DNA of 6,470 nucleotides from an uncultured Spartobacteria bacterium (GTDB taxonomy: Bacteria; Verrucomicrobiota; Verrucomicrobiia; Chthoniobacterales; UBA6821), in assembly GCA_903831635.1 (NCBI GenBank), contig CAIKYN010000132.1:1-6470 (forward strand), in the 5' to 3' direction. Position numbers and translations under genes: made by a program. Shown piece after piece: positions 1-6,269 of the stretch; position 1 is the stretch's first letter, and the number at the start of each line of letters is the position of its first letter. The notes beneath the pieces were generated by a model. The model had not been told where the DNA came from, did not search any database, and saw nothing but the letters and a program-made list of their open reading frames with translations.

Positions 1-165
1 AAGCGCTTCGAAGGAAAGGAAGTTCCGACTCCAGAGTTCTGGAGCGGTTATCAAGTCAGTCCAAAAAACTTCGAGTTCTGGCAGGGCCGTCCCAACAGGC
101 TTCATGACCGGTTCAGGTACCGCCCGGAGGGTGATGGCTGGGTCATCGAGAGACTGAGTCCCTGA
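1..165 (+). CDS. pdxH: Pyridoxamine 5'-phosphate oxidase, C-terminal fragment (5' end outside window)
   Basis: Reading frame 1 is open from the window edge to a TGA at 163-165 and gives the last 54 residues of a protein. The segment FEFWQGRPNRLHDRFRY, followed by a tryptophan and a terminal ERLSP, is the classic C-terminal signature of PdxH. This enzyme is an FMN-dependent cytosolic dimer that oxidises pyridoxine or pyridoxamine 5'-phosphate to pyridoxal 5'-phosphate. In the family, the Arg and His of the RLHDR stretch contact the substrate phosphate and ring, and the EFWQGR part lies at the FMN site. Both are intact here, so the visible part shows no decay. The start codon and the N-terminal FMN-binding barrel lie outside the window. 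The stop is 28 bp from the next gene on the same strand, which suggests co-transcription. Confidence 0.93.
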   Translation, partial: KRFEGKEVPTPEFWSGYQVSPKNFEFWQGRPNRLHDRFRYRPEGDGWVIERLSP

Positions 166-193
166 ACGCATTCAACCTATCTCGGTCTGCTCC

Positions 194-1117
194 ATGTCAC
201 GTCTGAAGAGACCCATTCTATTCCTCTGGCGACTGACCCGTGAGACCGTGACGATTTATGGACGGATCGGCGGTGGAGAGAGTGCGGCCGCCTTCGCCTA
301 CTACGCCCTCTTCTCACTGGTTCCGCTTGTCGCCCTGCTGCTGACCATAGGATCCTATTTCTTTCCCGGGGACACCGCACTTACAACGATCCACCGCTTC
401 GTGCCGCTTGGCGAAGAGCAGCAGAAGGTTCTCTGGGGTATGGTCACCAGTCTGGAGAACAAGCGCGGCAGTGTCAGCATCGTCTCGATCCTCATCCTGA
501 CCTGGGCGTCTCTCCGCTTCTTCCACGCCCTGGTGCTCTCGATCAATCATGCCTGGGGCACTAGACGACTACCCTGGTGGCAGATGCCTCTTAAGAACCT
601 CGTCATGATCCTAGCCATGTCGGGTGCCCTTCTGATCGGTACAGTGGTTCCCGCCATTCTGCAGGGAGTGGCCCGCATTCTGCATTCACTGGACACCTTG
701 CTCAGCGAACATTTCCCGCGATTCAATGTCGCGCACGCGCTGGCAGTGGTGGATTTCAGTCGCTACGTGGGCGGCACGCTCGTGCTTTTCTACTCCTTCG
801 GCATCCTCTTCATGCTTGCGCCGCGCCACAAAACGAAATTCGCCGAAATCTGGATCCCGGCCTTGGCTGTCTCGGTGCTCCTGCAGGTGGGGCAGGCGTT
901 CTTCGTGAACATTGTCCCCAAGCTGATCAACTACAGCGCCATTTACGGAACAATGGGAGGCATGATGTTTCTGCTACTCTGGGTCTACATTGCAGGCGTC
1001 ATCATCATCGGCGGGGGATGTCTCTGCGCCGCGCTGGCTCATCTCAAGGGCCATGCCTACATCAATCACAGCCAGATCGGCTCACACGGAGATCACGAGA
1101 TCCATCCGGAACCATAG
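194..1117 (+). CDS. YihY/BrkB-family inner-membrane protein (UPF0761)
   Basis: A 307-residue integral membrane protein of the YihY/BrkB family, once misnamed ribonuclease BN; its biochemical role is unsettled. Family hallmarks are visible: AFAYYALFSLVPL at about 33-45 in the first membrane segment, and YGTMGGMMFLLLWVYI at about 251-266 near the end. Hydrophobic stretches fall at about 33-55, 95-117, 135-156, 190-209, 218-240 and 252-282, giving the usual six helices. The basic N-terminus (MSRLKRPILFLWRLTR) fits a cytoplasmic start. The polar tail after residue 283 is rich in histidine. The ATG at 194 matches the family N-terminus but has no Shine-Dalgarno sequence; it is preceded by pyrimidine-rich CTGCTCC. 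It follows pdxH by 28 bp. The family assignment is firm; I propose no function. Confidence 0.9.
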   Translation: MSRLKRPILFLWRLTRETVTIYGRIGGGESAAAFAYYALFSLVPLVALLLTIGSYFFPGDTALTTIHRFVPLGEEQQKVLWGMVTSLENKRGSVSIVSILILTWASLRFFHALVLSINHAWGTRRLPWWQMPLKNLVMILAMSGALLIGTVVPAILQGVARILHSLDTLLSEHFPRFNVAHALAVVDFSRYVGGTLVLFYSFGILFMLAPRHKTKFAEIWIPALAVSVLLQVGQAFFVNIVPKLINYSAIYGTMGGMMFLLLWVYIAGVIIIGGGCLCAALAHLKGHAYINHSQIGSHGDHEIHPEP

Positions 1118-1139
1118 CTCATCTCCAAGGGAGCTTTTT
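1116..1139 (+). terminator. Possible weak intrinsic terminator after the YihY-family gene
   Basis: Starting on the last bases of the stop codon, AGCTC (1116-1120) can pair with GAGCT (1131-1135), followed at once by TTTT. An alternative CTCC/GGAG stem (1123-1126 with 1130-1133) fits inside the loop. The stem is only 5 bp and the T-run short, so it is weaker than a typical intrinsic terminator. The position, immediately after the last gene of a + strand unit that faces convergent genes, is what makes it plausible. Confidence 0.25.
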
Positions 1140-1140
1140 G

Positions 1141-1246
1141 GTAATCGGGGATTGGTGACAGGCTATGGGGCGCGTGGAGTAACCTTGTTTTGGATCTTAC
1201 CCTATTCCCCGATCACCTATTCCCTATTCACTGTCCCCCGATCACT
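1141..1246. repeat. Intergenic repeat cluster with GATCGGGG-type units in both orientations
   Basis: The 10-mer CCCCGATCAC occurs at 1207-1216 and again at 1236-1245, 29 bp apart. Its reverse complement, with one mismatch (GTAATCGGGG), occurs at 1141-1150. Between the two direct copies, CCTATTC recurs (1201-1207, 1216-1222, 1223-1229). On the minus strand the block reads as G-rich units of the type GTGATCGGGG and GAATAGGG. The outer 10-mers could pair 9 of 10 bases. It lies between two convergent genes and holds no plausible ORF. The pattern resembles degenerate repeats that decorate intergenic DNA; copy number elsewhere in the genome cannot be seen here. Confidence 0.5.
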
Positions 1247-1254
1247 CGAGAGCG

Positions 1255-1434
1255 TTACTCGACCCAGTTGAGGATATTGAAGTTGGCCGACATGAGCGCA
1301 GCCACGATGGCGAAGGCGCCCAAGAGATGACCGATCAGCACAACCGGCAAGATCACGACAAGCCAGCGACCGATGGCCCCCTCGATGACATTCTGCTTCT
1401 CGGAGGGCTCGGCGGGAAAAGGAAAGCTCTTCAT
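1255..1434 (-). CDS. Small hypothetical membrane protein (59 aa)
   Basis: A complete 59-codon ORF with ATG at 1434 and TAA at 1255. I do not recognise a family. The polar N-terminal part (MKSFPFPAEPSEKQNVIEGA) is followed by a strongly hydrophobic stretch at about residues 24-48 (start WLVVILPVVLIG), with a histidine at 36, then a short tail ending NILNWVE. This predicts one long membrane helix or a tight hairpin. Codons favour G/C at the third position as in the neighbouring genes, and the composition is that of a real small membrane protein; the overlapping frame at 1217-1471 is not. An in-frame TGA 12 codons upstream leaves no longer ATG start. There is no Shine-Dalgarno sequence; TTCTCC precedes the ATG. 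It lies 53 bp after der on the same strand, so it may be the last gene of the pgsA-der unit or have its own promoter. Confidence 0.6.
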   Translation of the reverse strand: MKSFPFPAEPSEKQNVIEGAIGRWLVVILPVVLIGHLLGAFAIVAALMSANFNILNWVE

Positions 1435-1444
1435 GGAGAATTGA

Positions 1445-1471
1445 AGTATCGGGAGCCAGACTTTGAGTCAA
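1445..1471 (-). promoter_or_regulatory. Possible sigma70-type promoter for the 59-aa ORF
   Basis: On the minus strand, TTGACT (1471-1466; five of six matches to the -35 consensus) is followed after 15 bp by GATACT (1450-1445; four of six matches to the -10 consensus). The spacer is two bases shorter than ideal. Only 10 bases separate the -10 box from the ATG at 1434, so transcripts would begin at or just before the start codon, that is, be nearly leaderless. That fits the absence of a Shine-Dalgarno sequence but is inference. Confidence 0.22.
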
Positions 1472-1487
1472 TGTCTCTTAATACCAA

Positions 1488-3059
1488 TTAACGCCTAGGA
1501 GCCCGTCCCTTGCGGGGAGCTGCGGTTTTTTTCCCGCCAAGACGTGTCTGCGGCTTGTGCGAGGGAGCGCGGCGGGGACGAGGCACCGCCTTCACCGGTG
1601 GGCGGCGAGGAGTCTTTGGCTTTTTTTCCGGCACCATACCTTCCTCATGCTCAGTTAGGGTGGCATCAGTCGCTGCGCGACTCTCCTTTTTACGATCCTG
1701 CACTTCGCGGGATTCGCGCCCCTTCATGCGAAGACGGATCGGCAGCCCGGGATAGGGCCAGCGTTCACGGAACTGGTTAAAGAGATACTCGCGGTAGGAG
1801 TCGATGATCAGGTCGGGGTCGTTGACAAAGAGCAGGAACTCGGGCGGGTAGAAGGGGCGATGCACCTCGGGAACCACTTGGGTGGCGTACAAGAGCTTGA
1901 AGCGCTTTCCCGATTTTGTCGGAGGAGGATGCTGCTCGAAGATATCGCGGAAGAAACGATTCAGCTCACCGGTCGGAATCCGAGTCTCGGCTTGCTCCCG
2001 GACGCTCTTCAGGGCTGAAAAAATCCTGCTGAATCCCTGGCCTGTCTTGGCAGAGATGCAAACCACCGGAGCGTAATCGAGGAAGAAGAGGTCTTTCCGG
2101 ATCACCTCGGACTGATCGCCCTGCGAGGCACGTCCCCCGTCATCCTTGCGAACGAGATCCCATTTATTGAGCAGGATGATGCAGGCTTTTTGCGACTCCT
2201 GCAGCATTCCGGCAATGCGCTTGTCCTGAGCAGTGACACCGCTCTGACCATCGATTACGAGCAGGCCGGCATCGGCGCGGCGGATCGCCTCCTCGGATCG
2301 CATGGCGCTGAAAATCTCAACCGAGGTGTCGGGTCGCGAGCGATGGCGGAGTCCGGCAGTATCGACCAGAACGTAGGGTGACCCGCCGAGTTCGCATTTC
2401 ACATCAAGCGCGTCGCGGGTTGTTCCGGCGATATTGCTGACAATGCTCCGCTCCTCACCGAGGAGACGATTCAGGAGGGAGGATTTGCCGACATTGGGAC
2501 GACCGACGATCGCGAGTCGTGGGGCGCTGGCCTCCTCGGTATTTTCATCATCTCCAAGTCCACCCAGTTCCCCGAGTTTTTCTGCGATCTTTTCAAGCAA
2601 GTCATGGGTACCGCGCCCATGGGCGGCACTGATGGTCAGCACCTCCGGAAAACCGAGTTGAAAAAAATCCGCAACCAGCGACTCATGCATCTCTTGGTCG
2701 ATCTTATTAATGATCAGGATGAGCGGGCGACCTCCGGATCGCAGCATCCGGGCCAACTCCCGATCAAGCGGAGTCAATCCAGCACGTCCATCCACCACGA
2801 AGAGAAGCAAGTCAGCACTCGCGATCGCCGCTTGAGCCGCCACATGGGTGGCTTCTGCAAAATCTGGATCCGGCGCATCGCCGATACCACCGGTATCGAT
2901 GATCTCGAAGGGTGCCGGGCCATTCTTGCAGATCCCTGCCAGCCGATCACGCGTCACTCCAGGCTGGTCATGGACAATGGCGACCCTACGTCCCATGAGA
3001 CGGTTGAAGAGGGAGGATTTACCCACATTGGGGCGACCGATAATGGCGACGCGTCTCAT
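1488..3059 (-). CDS. der: GTPase Der (EngA), ribosome assembly, with a basic C-terminal extension
   Basis: Der is the tandem-GTPase factor needed for maturation of the 50S ribosomal subunit. The first G domain has the P-loop GRPNVGKSS (8-16), DTGG (55-58) and NKID (118-121). The second, after an acidic linker at about 165-179, has GRPNVGKSS (186-194), a TT switch I (213-214), DTAG (233-236), NKWD (298-301) and SAKTG (336-340). The KH-like domain follows at about 362-450, with PPPTKSGKRFKLLYATQ and the RERWPYPGLPIRL block. All catalytic and base-recognition motifs are intact. The start codon gives the standard N-terminus (MRRVAIIGRPN). At 523 residues it is longer than usual (about 440-490), because of a Lys/Arg/Pro-rich tail from about 451. 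No Shine-Dalgarno sequence precedes the ATG. It lies 25 bp after pgsA, so co-transcription is likely. Confidence 0.97.
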   Translation of the reverse strand: MRRVAIIGRPNVGKSSLFNRLMGRRVAIVHDQPGVTRDRLAGICKNGPAPFEIIDTGGIGDAPDPDFAEATHVAAQAAIASADLLLFVVDGRAGLTPLDRELARMLRSGGRPLILIINKIDQEMHESLVADFFQLGFPEVLTISAAHGRGTHDLLEKIAEKLGELGGLGDDENTEEASAPRLAIVGRPNVGKSSLLNRLLGEERSIVSNIAGTTRDALDVKCELGGSPYVLVDTAGLRHRSRPDTSVEIFSAMRSEEAIRRADAGLLVIDGQSGVTAQDKRIAGMLQESQKACIILLNKWDLVRKDDGGRASQGDQSEVIRKDLFFLDYAPVVCISAKTGQGFSRIFSALKSVREQAETRIPTGELNRFFRDIFEQHPPPTKSGKRFKLLYATQVVPEVHRPFYPPEFLLFVNDPDLIIDSYREYLFNQFRERWPYPGLPIRLRMKGRESREVQDRKKESRAATDATLTEHEEGMVPEKKPKTPRRPPVKAVPRPRRAPSHKPQTRLGGKKTAAPRKGRAPRR

Positions 3060-3084
3060 GAAAAAAGTAAAGTATTGGCCCTGC

Positions 3085-3684
3085 TCAATGAGCTGACTGA
3101 TTCGAGGGTGTCACGGGAACCGTGTGACCGCCATCCTGGAGTTGCTTGATGCCGGTTGCGACATATCCGATGCCGCTTAAAAAGGTGACGACTCCGGAGA
3201 CCCAGACCACCGGATCACAGTGACTCCACTGCAACATGACGACGGCGACTGTCAGCATCTGAAGGAAGGTGGAAATTTTCCCAAGAAAAGAGGGCCTCAC
3301 CTCAAGATGATCGTTCAGGAGTCGCAGAATACCGCACCCGACCACAATGATCATGTCGCGGGCGATCACAAGAACCGGATACCAGACAGGAAGTTCATAG
3401 GGCCACTTGGTGACACTCAGGGTAATGATCGCCGTCAGCATCAGGCCCTTGTCGGCAATCGGATCCAAGATGGCACCAAGCCGAGATTTCAGGTGATAGC
3501 GGCGGGCAAGCCACCCATCGATCCCGTCACTAAGGGCGGCAACAAGAAAGACCGCAATCGTGGCGAACCTCAAATTCTCGTCGGGATGACCCGTGGCGGC
3601 GGTCTTTCCATAATAGATCGCCAGCACGACAAAGACCGGTATCAGGAGGATCCGGGCAATGGTGATTTGGTTCGGGAGCGTCAT
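3085..3684 (-). CDS. pgsA: CDP-diacylglycerol--glycerol-3-phosphate 3-phosphatidyltransferase
   Basis: This inner-membrane enzyme transfers the phosphatidyl group of CDP-diacylglycerol to glycerol 3-phosphate, giving phosphatidylglycerol phosphate and CMP, the committed step to phosphatidylglycerol and cardiolipin. The CDP-alcohol phosphotransferase motif D-G-x2-A-R-x8-G-x3-D-x3-D is perfect: D56, G57, A60, R61, G70, D74, D78, with the extra conserved D53 just before it. Several hydrophobic segments surround it (about 8-25, 40-55, 82-92, 100-118, 133-150 and 155-172). I chose the ATG at 3684, giving 199 residues and the typical start MTLPNQITIARIL. The frame stays open to 3960, but that 92-residue extension is low-complexity, unlike the family, and lies antisense to the N-terminus of the divergent gene. 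The chosen ATG also has a GAGGGA ribosome-binding site. A related CDP-alcohol transferase is possible but less likely. Confidence 0.93.
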   Translation of the reverse strand: MTLPNQITIARILLIPVFVVLAIYYGKTAATGHPDENLRFATIAVFLVAALSDGIDGWLARRYHLKSRLGAILDPIADKGLMLTAIITLSVTKWPYELPVWYPVLVIARDMIIVVGCGILRLLNDHLEVRPSFLGKISTFLQMLTVAVVMLQWSHCDPVVWVSGVVTFLSGIGYVATGIKQLQDGGHTVPVTPSNQSAH

Positions 3685-3687
3685 GCT

Positions 3688-3693
3688 TCCCTC
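3688..3693 (-). promoter_or_regulatory. Ribosome binding site of pgsA
   Basis: GAGGGA on the minus strand; its GAGG core lies 5 bases before the ATG at 3684. It is the only convincing Shine-Dalgarno sequence at a start codon in the window, and it decides the pgsA start against the longer open frame. Confidence 0.55.
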
Positions 3694-3775
3694 ACATTCC
3701 GTGGCGGAGCAAAAAGTTAAAAGCTGAAAGATTGTCTGAGGAGGGGTAGGGATACTTCTCGTCTCCATCTTCTCC

Positions 3776-4639
3776 ATGAAATCACCTACCGACGCGCTCA
3801 GCATCCCCCGGAAGCTTCGGGGTTCGGTGCGTCGTCCCTCTTCCAACTTGATTCCGGCACTGCTCTTGCTACCCGGGGATCGACGATCGGATGCACTACT
3901 CTTCGGCGCCTGGTGCCGACTGGTGGATGATATTGCAGACGACCGATCACTTGAAGTCACTCAGAAGCAGAAAGCCCTAGGGGCTTGGTTGCTGGCATTA
4001 CAGAACGAAAACGATCCTGAAGGAGAACTGCCCAAGGACTTCGATGCCATAATCCGGAGGCGTCATTTGGATCCAGCCCTCCTGTGCGAGATAGTTCGCG
4101 GCATGATCATGGACACGGAGAGGAACCGCTATGCGACCTTCGCGGATCTCGAAATCTACTGCCGTCGCGTTGCCTCGGCCGTGGGTCTTCTCAGTGCACG
4201 AATCTTTGGAGCCCAGGGAAAAAGTGTCGAGTGCTACGCCGAGAAACTCGGGATCGCCCTGCAACTCACCAATATTCTGAGAGATGTCGCCGAGGATGCG
4301 GCTATGGGCAGAATCTATCTCCCTTTGGAGGATTTGGCACGCTTCGGAGTCCGTGAAGGCGAGGTCCTGGGATCCATCCCCTCACCCCAGATGACCCATC
4401 TTCTGAATCACCAAGCCGAGCGGGCTGATTCGTACTTCGCGAAGGCCGAACTCGCCTGGTCCGAGATGACTGCCAACCAGCGCCGACTGATGCGCCCCGC
4501 CCGATTCATGAGCGCCATCTACCGCGATCTTCTGCTCCAGATGCACCGCGACCGCTACGATGTCTTTTCTGCTCGTTACCGGGTCAGCACGATCCACAAG
4601 ATCCTGATCCTGATCCGAGTCATGAGTGCACGGAACTGA
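3776..4639 (+). CDS. hpnD: Squalene/phytoene synthase family protein, probably presqualene diphosphate synthase (HpnD-like)
   Basis: A 287-residue trans-isoprenyl diphosphate synthase of the head-to-head class. Both Mg-binding aspartate motifs are present: DDIAD (51-55) and NILRDVAED (166-174), the latter followed by GRIYLP (178-183), as is usual in this family. The stretch YCRRVASAVGLLSARIFG (128-145) resembles HpnD, which joins two farnesyl diphosphates into presqualene diphosphate for squalene and hopanoids, more than CrtB phytoene synthase; HpnC or CrtB cannot be excluded by eye. It is close to full family length and acts at the cytosolic face of the membrane. No hpnC, hpnE or squalene-hopene cyclase gene is adjacent. 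The ATG at 3776 has no Shine-Dalgarno sequence directly before it; a GAGGAGGGG tract lies 29 bases upstream, and an in-frame TGA at 3735-3737 limits any longer start. It is divergent from pgsA and convergent with ubiD. Confidence 0.85.
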   Translation: MKSPTDALSIPRKLRGSVRRPSSNLIPALLLLPGDRRSDALLFGAWCRLVDDIADDRSLEVTQKQKALGAWLLALQNENDPEGELPKDFDAIIRRRHLDPALLCEIVRGMIMDTERNRYATFADLEIYCRRVASAVGLLSARIFGAQGKSVECYAEKLGIALQLTNILRDVAEDAAMGRIYLPLEDLARFGVREGEVLGSIPSPQMTHLLNHQAERADSYFAKAELAWSEMTANQRRLMRPARFMSAIYRDLLLQMHRDRYDVFSARYRVSTIHKILILIRVMSARN

Positions 4640-4652
4640 CTGCAGAATTTAT

Positions 4653-4788
4653 CGCGCAGAGGCGCGGAGAACGCAGAGTGGGAATCAAAAGATTCATGAC
4701 TGACCCCTCCCATCAACTCTTCATGGCCTCGATGGTCCCGCTCCCATAGAGACACCTTTCTTTCTCCGCGCCTCTACGCCTCTGCGGG
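4653..4788. repeat. Large imperfect inverted repeat of GCAGAGGC-type units in the hpnD-ubiD spacer
   Basis: The left arm (4653-4678) and right arm (4762-4788) share a 14-bp perfect inverted repeat: AGAGGCGCGGAGAA at 4658-4671 pairs with TTCTCCGCGCCTCT at 4762-4775. CGCAGAGGCG (4655-4664) can pair instead with CGCCTCTGCG (4777-4786), so two registers compete. On the minus strand the right arm reads as three 8-base units (GCAGAGGC, GTAGAGGC, GCGGAGAA); the left arm lacks the middle one. A loop of about 90 bases with no plausible ORF separates the arms. Between convergent genes it could form a stem in either transcript, but neither arm ends in a clear U-run, so it is more like a dispersed intergenic repeat or miniature element than a standard terminator. 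Confidence 0.7.
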
Positions 4789-4799
4789 AAAATCTTTCC

Positions 4800-6269
4800 C
4801 TATCCTCTAAAACCATCCGCCCAGGCTTTGGTAGCCGGATCCATGGTGACGAGATCGGGCCAACCTCGCAGGTAGCCCTCTCCCGGGATTTTTTTGGTCG
4901 CGTCGAAACCCATGTGACCACCCATGTTCGGAATAGTCGGGGCATGGTCAAGGCTATCCAGCGGGTTCTTGGTCAGAATGCTGTCGCGCTGAGGATCGGT
5001 ATTGGCCATCCATCGGAAGAGGACTTCCGAGGTGTTCTGCACATCGCAGTCGTGATCCACGACGACGATGTACTTGGCAAACATCATCTGCCCCATTCCC
5101 CAAAGTCCGTGCATCACCTTAAAGGCCTGCCATGGGTACTGCTTCTTGATCGAGACAAAGACGAGGTTGTGGAAGGTTCCCTCGGCCGGAAGCGCCATGT
5201 CGACGATCTCCGGAAAGTTCATCTTGAAGATAGGCAGGAAGATCCGGACGCTCGCCTCCCCCATGTAGAAATCCTCCATAGGCGGCACCCCGACGATGGT
5301 GCACGGGTAGATGGCCTCTTTGCGGTGGGTGATCGCCGTCACATGGAAGACGGGGTAGTCATCCACCGGAGTATAGAATCCGGTGTGATCGCCAAAGGGC
5401 CCTTCGGGACGCATCTCTCCCGGCTGCACATATCCCTCGATGACAAAATCACTCTCGGCAGGCACCTCCAGCGGTTGGGTGACGCACTTGACAAGATCGA
5501 CCGACTTCTTACGGGCGAATCCCGCGAAGAGAATCTCATCAATTCCGTCAGGGAGCGGAGCCGTGGCCGCCAACGTAAAGGCAGGGTCACCCCCGAGACA
5601 GATGGCCACCGGCATCTTCTCACCGCGTTCATAGTAGCGCTTGCCGTGACGGGCGCCGACCTTGTGAACCTGCCAGTGCATCCCGGTGGTCTGACCATCG
5701 TAAATCTGGACACGATACATGCCGACATTCCGCTCACCCGTATCGGGATCCTTGGTGTAAACAGTCGGGAGCGTAATAAATCGACCTCCGTCCTGAGGCC
5801 AGCACTTGAGGATCGGGAGGTGATCGAGGGAAAAGAGTTCACCGGCATTCCCCTCACCTAGGCGATTGATGACATCTTGACAGGCAGCACTCTTCACCGT
5901 GCGGGGACGGGCGTGGATTAGATCGATCCCGTTACGCAGGAGCTTCATGGCATCAGCAAAGCTCTTGGGCGGTTTCGCCTTCATCAGAAACTCTAGCTGC
6001 CCTGCCAGATCATCCACGGAGTCAAGTCCGAGAGCCATCGCCATGCGACGCTTTGATCCGAGAGCATTGATCGCCACTGGGAAGGCGGAGACCTTGCCGT
6101 TGATTGTCGGCTTCTCGAAGAGCAAGGCCTTCCCTCCTCCCGGCGACTTCATCTCGCGGTCGGCAAGCTCCGTGATCTGGAGTTCCGTGGCTACGGGTTC
6201 AGTAATCCGCCGGAGTTCTCCGGCTTCTTCAAGAGCTTTCAGAAAGGCGGCGTAGGATGGATAAGCCAT
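4800..6269 (-). CDS. ubiD: UbiD-family prenylated-FMN-dependent decarboxylase
   Basis: A complete 489-residue UbiD-family decarboxylase, close to the size of E. coli UbiD, which removes the carboxyl group of 3-polyprenyl-4-hydroxybenzoate in ubiquinone synthesis. Relatives act in the futalosine menaquinone pathway or on other aromatic acids. Candidate metal/prFMN ligands by alignment to known members are N181, H203 and E245 (in DEILFAGF). The catalytic set would be R186, E289 and D294, the last two in EGPFGDHTGFY. All are present, so it should be active given prFMN from a UbiX, which is not in the window. The start MAYPSYAAFLKALEEAGELR fits the family well and supports the ATG at 6269, although no Shine-Dalgarno sequence is seen. 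It ends with TAG at 4800-4802, convergent with hpnD. The exact substrate, quinone precursor or other, cannot be told from sequence alone. Confidence 0.94.
   Translation of the reverse strand: MAYPSYAAFLKALEEAGELRRITEPVATELQITELADREMKSPGGGKALLFEKPTINGKVSAFPVAINALGSKRRMAMALGLDSVDDLAGQLEFLMKAKPPKSFADAMKLLRNGIDLIHARPRTVKSAACQDVINRLGEGNAGELFSLDHLPILKCWPQDGGRFITLPTVYTKDPDTGERNVGMYRVQIYDGQTTGMHWQVHKVGARHGKRYYERGEKMPVAICLGGDPAFTLAATAPLPDGIDEILFAGFARKKSVDLVKCVTQPLEVPAESDFVIEGYVQPGEMRPEGPFGDHTGFYTPVDDYPVFHVTAITHRKEAIYPCTIVGVPPMEDFYMGEASVRIFLPIFKMNFPEIVDMALPAEGTFHNLVFVSIKKQYPWQAFKVMHGLWGMGQMMFAKYIVVVDHDCDVQNTSEVLFRWMANTDPQRDSILTKNPLDSLDHAPTIPNMGGHMGFDATKKIPGEGYLRGWPDLVTMDPATKAWADGFRG

Noticed and set aside
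1141..1246. CRISPR-like array in the repeat-rich spacer
   Set aside because: The units are about 10 bases, irregularly spaced and in both orientations, without regular spacers or cas genes.
1217..1471. 84-residue minus-strand frame overlapping the 59-aa ORF
   Set aside because: Its Arg/His/Cys-rich composition is typical of an out-of-frame reading, and it runs into the repeat block. The frame giving the 59-aa membrane protein is much more protein-like.
2604..3149. Plus-strand open frame (181 codons) opposite der and the end of pgsA
   Set aside because: It is antisense to the conserved Der N-terminal GTPase domain, crosses the der-pgsA junction, and has no domain or ribosome-binding site.
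3685..3960. 92-residue N-terminal extension of pgsA
   Set aside because: The extension is Ser/Arg-rich, unlike the family, and overlaps the start of the divergent hpnD gene. MTLPNQITIAR at 3684 with a GAGGGA site is the normal PgsA start.
4682..4695. Small hairpin GAATC-AAAA-GATTC inside the hpnD-ubiD spacer
   Set aside because: Only five AT-containing base pairs and no following T-run; too weak to call a terminator.
4914..5861. Long plus-strand open frame (315 codons) opposite ubiD
   Set aside because: It lies wholly antisense to a well-conserved UbiD gene. Its translation is a mix rich in His, Asp, Arg and Val without recognisable domains, as expected from the complement of a GC-rich gene.
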